A stretch of 64,000 bases of DNA from Paenibacillus psychroresistens (GTDB lineage: Bacteria > Bacillota > Bacilli > Paenibacillales > NBRC-103111), in contig NZ_CP034235.1 in NCBI RefSeq assembly GCF_009728935.1, positions 7,961,501 to 8,025,500 on the forward strand, in the 5' to 3' direction. The position numbers and the translations under genes are program-made. Position 1 is the stretch's first letter. The number at the start of each line of letters is the position of its first letter. Shown piece by piece: positions 63,867 to 64,000 of this stretch. The notes below the pieces were generated by a model. It worked only from the letters and a program-made list of their open reading frames with translations. It searched no databases and had not been told where the DNA came from.

Positions 63867-64000
63867 AATGTTCCCTCACTTCTATATATGCTGCATAAAT
63901 AGCTGCCTTTATACTTAACTCTGATAATTGAGAACTAATGTTATTTCGAAACATGTTGTATAACTCAAGAATACACTCAATATCCACATTAAAACTATTC
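63841..64000 (-). CDS. Partial small gene overlapping the ATPase start (candidate middle component)
   Basis: The minus-strand frame open from the window edge to the TAA at 63841-63843 encodes 52 residues of helical sequence (ILELYNMFRNNISSQLSELS, then AIYAAYIEVREHYENKINNK). It overlaps the ATPase start by 26 bases in another frame, showing translational coupling. Its N-terminus lies outside the window. Position and helical character fit the middle component of an ABC three-component system. Confidence 0.7.
   Translation of the reverse strand, partial: NSFNVDIECILELYNMFRNNISSQLSELSIKAAIYAAYIEVREHYENKINNK

Overview
The window looks like the chromosome of a Paenibacillus or close relative. This is inferred from three large surface proteins with SLH domains, a sugar ABC cassette of the LplB/YtcP type next to a membrane-bound YesN-like AraC regulator, iron regulators in which an AraC DNA-binding domain is fused to a siderophore-binding domain, strong AAAGGAGG-type ribosome sites, and several GTG or TTG starts. 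Base composition is AT-rich overall. It is richer in GC at the TetR, GGDEF and LuxR genes, and very AT-rich in the last 2.4 kb. I saw no rRNA, tRNA, CRISPR array or intact insertion sequence.

Left part (1-8.8 kb): an M48 membrane protease cut by the window edge, a Cache-like AraC regulator, a two-permease plus lipoprotein sugar importer without its own ATPase, and malate:quinone oxidoreductase (mqo). From 9 to 27 kb: a lone P-domain protein, an overlapping pair of unknown small genes, a SnoaL-like/NmrA-like operon with a palindromic operator and a convergent TetR gene, a MASE4-PAS-GGDEF diguanylate cyclase, an unusual UvrA paralogue, an SLH adhesin, and a giant LuxR regulator with a kinase remnant at its N-terminus.

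The iron block (27-43 kb) has five Fur-box-like sites, three siderophore-binding lipoproteins, two FecCD permeases with one ATPase, two AraC regulators whose C-terminal sensor domain resembles the neighbouring lipoprotein, a nitroreductase and a serine hydrolase. Inside the block sit a sulfotransferase and a second SLH protein with a collagen-like insert.

From 43 to 57 kb: a copper-amine-oxidase-domain protein, the 3' remnant of an epoxide hydrolase, an uncharacterised gene present as two near-identical copies about 9 kb apart, an SGNH hydrolase, a short Crp/Fnr regulator convergent with flavohemoglobin (hmp), and a giant SLH protein with ten 270-bp repeats. The hmp promoter carries a perfect TGTGA-N6-TCACA site. 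A tandemly duplicated GyrI-like gene abuts a WYL regulator that has lost its DNA-binding part.

The right end (57-64 kb) holds an AlkD-like protein, an ABC-F ATPase with a structured leader, a polytopic membrane protein, and an AT-rich module: a small unknown gene behind a perfect 13-bp inverted repeat, an SMC-like ATPase with a zinc hook, and a partial overlapping small gene. This last module resembles ABC-ATPase conflict (defence) systems such as ABC-3C or Lamassu and is the best candidate for a poorly described system; it is cut by the window edge. A dispersed palindromic element of about 55 bp occurs in four intergenic places.
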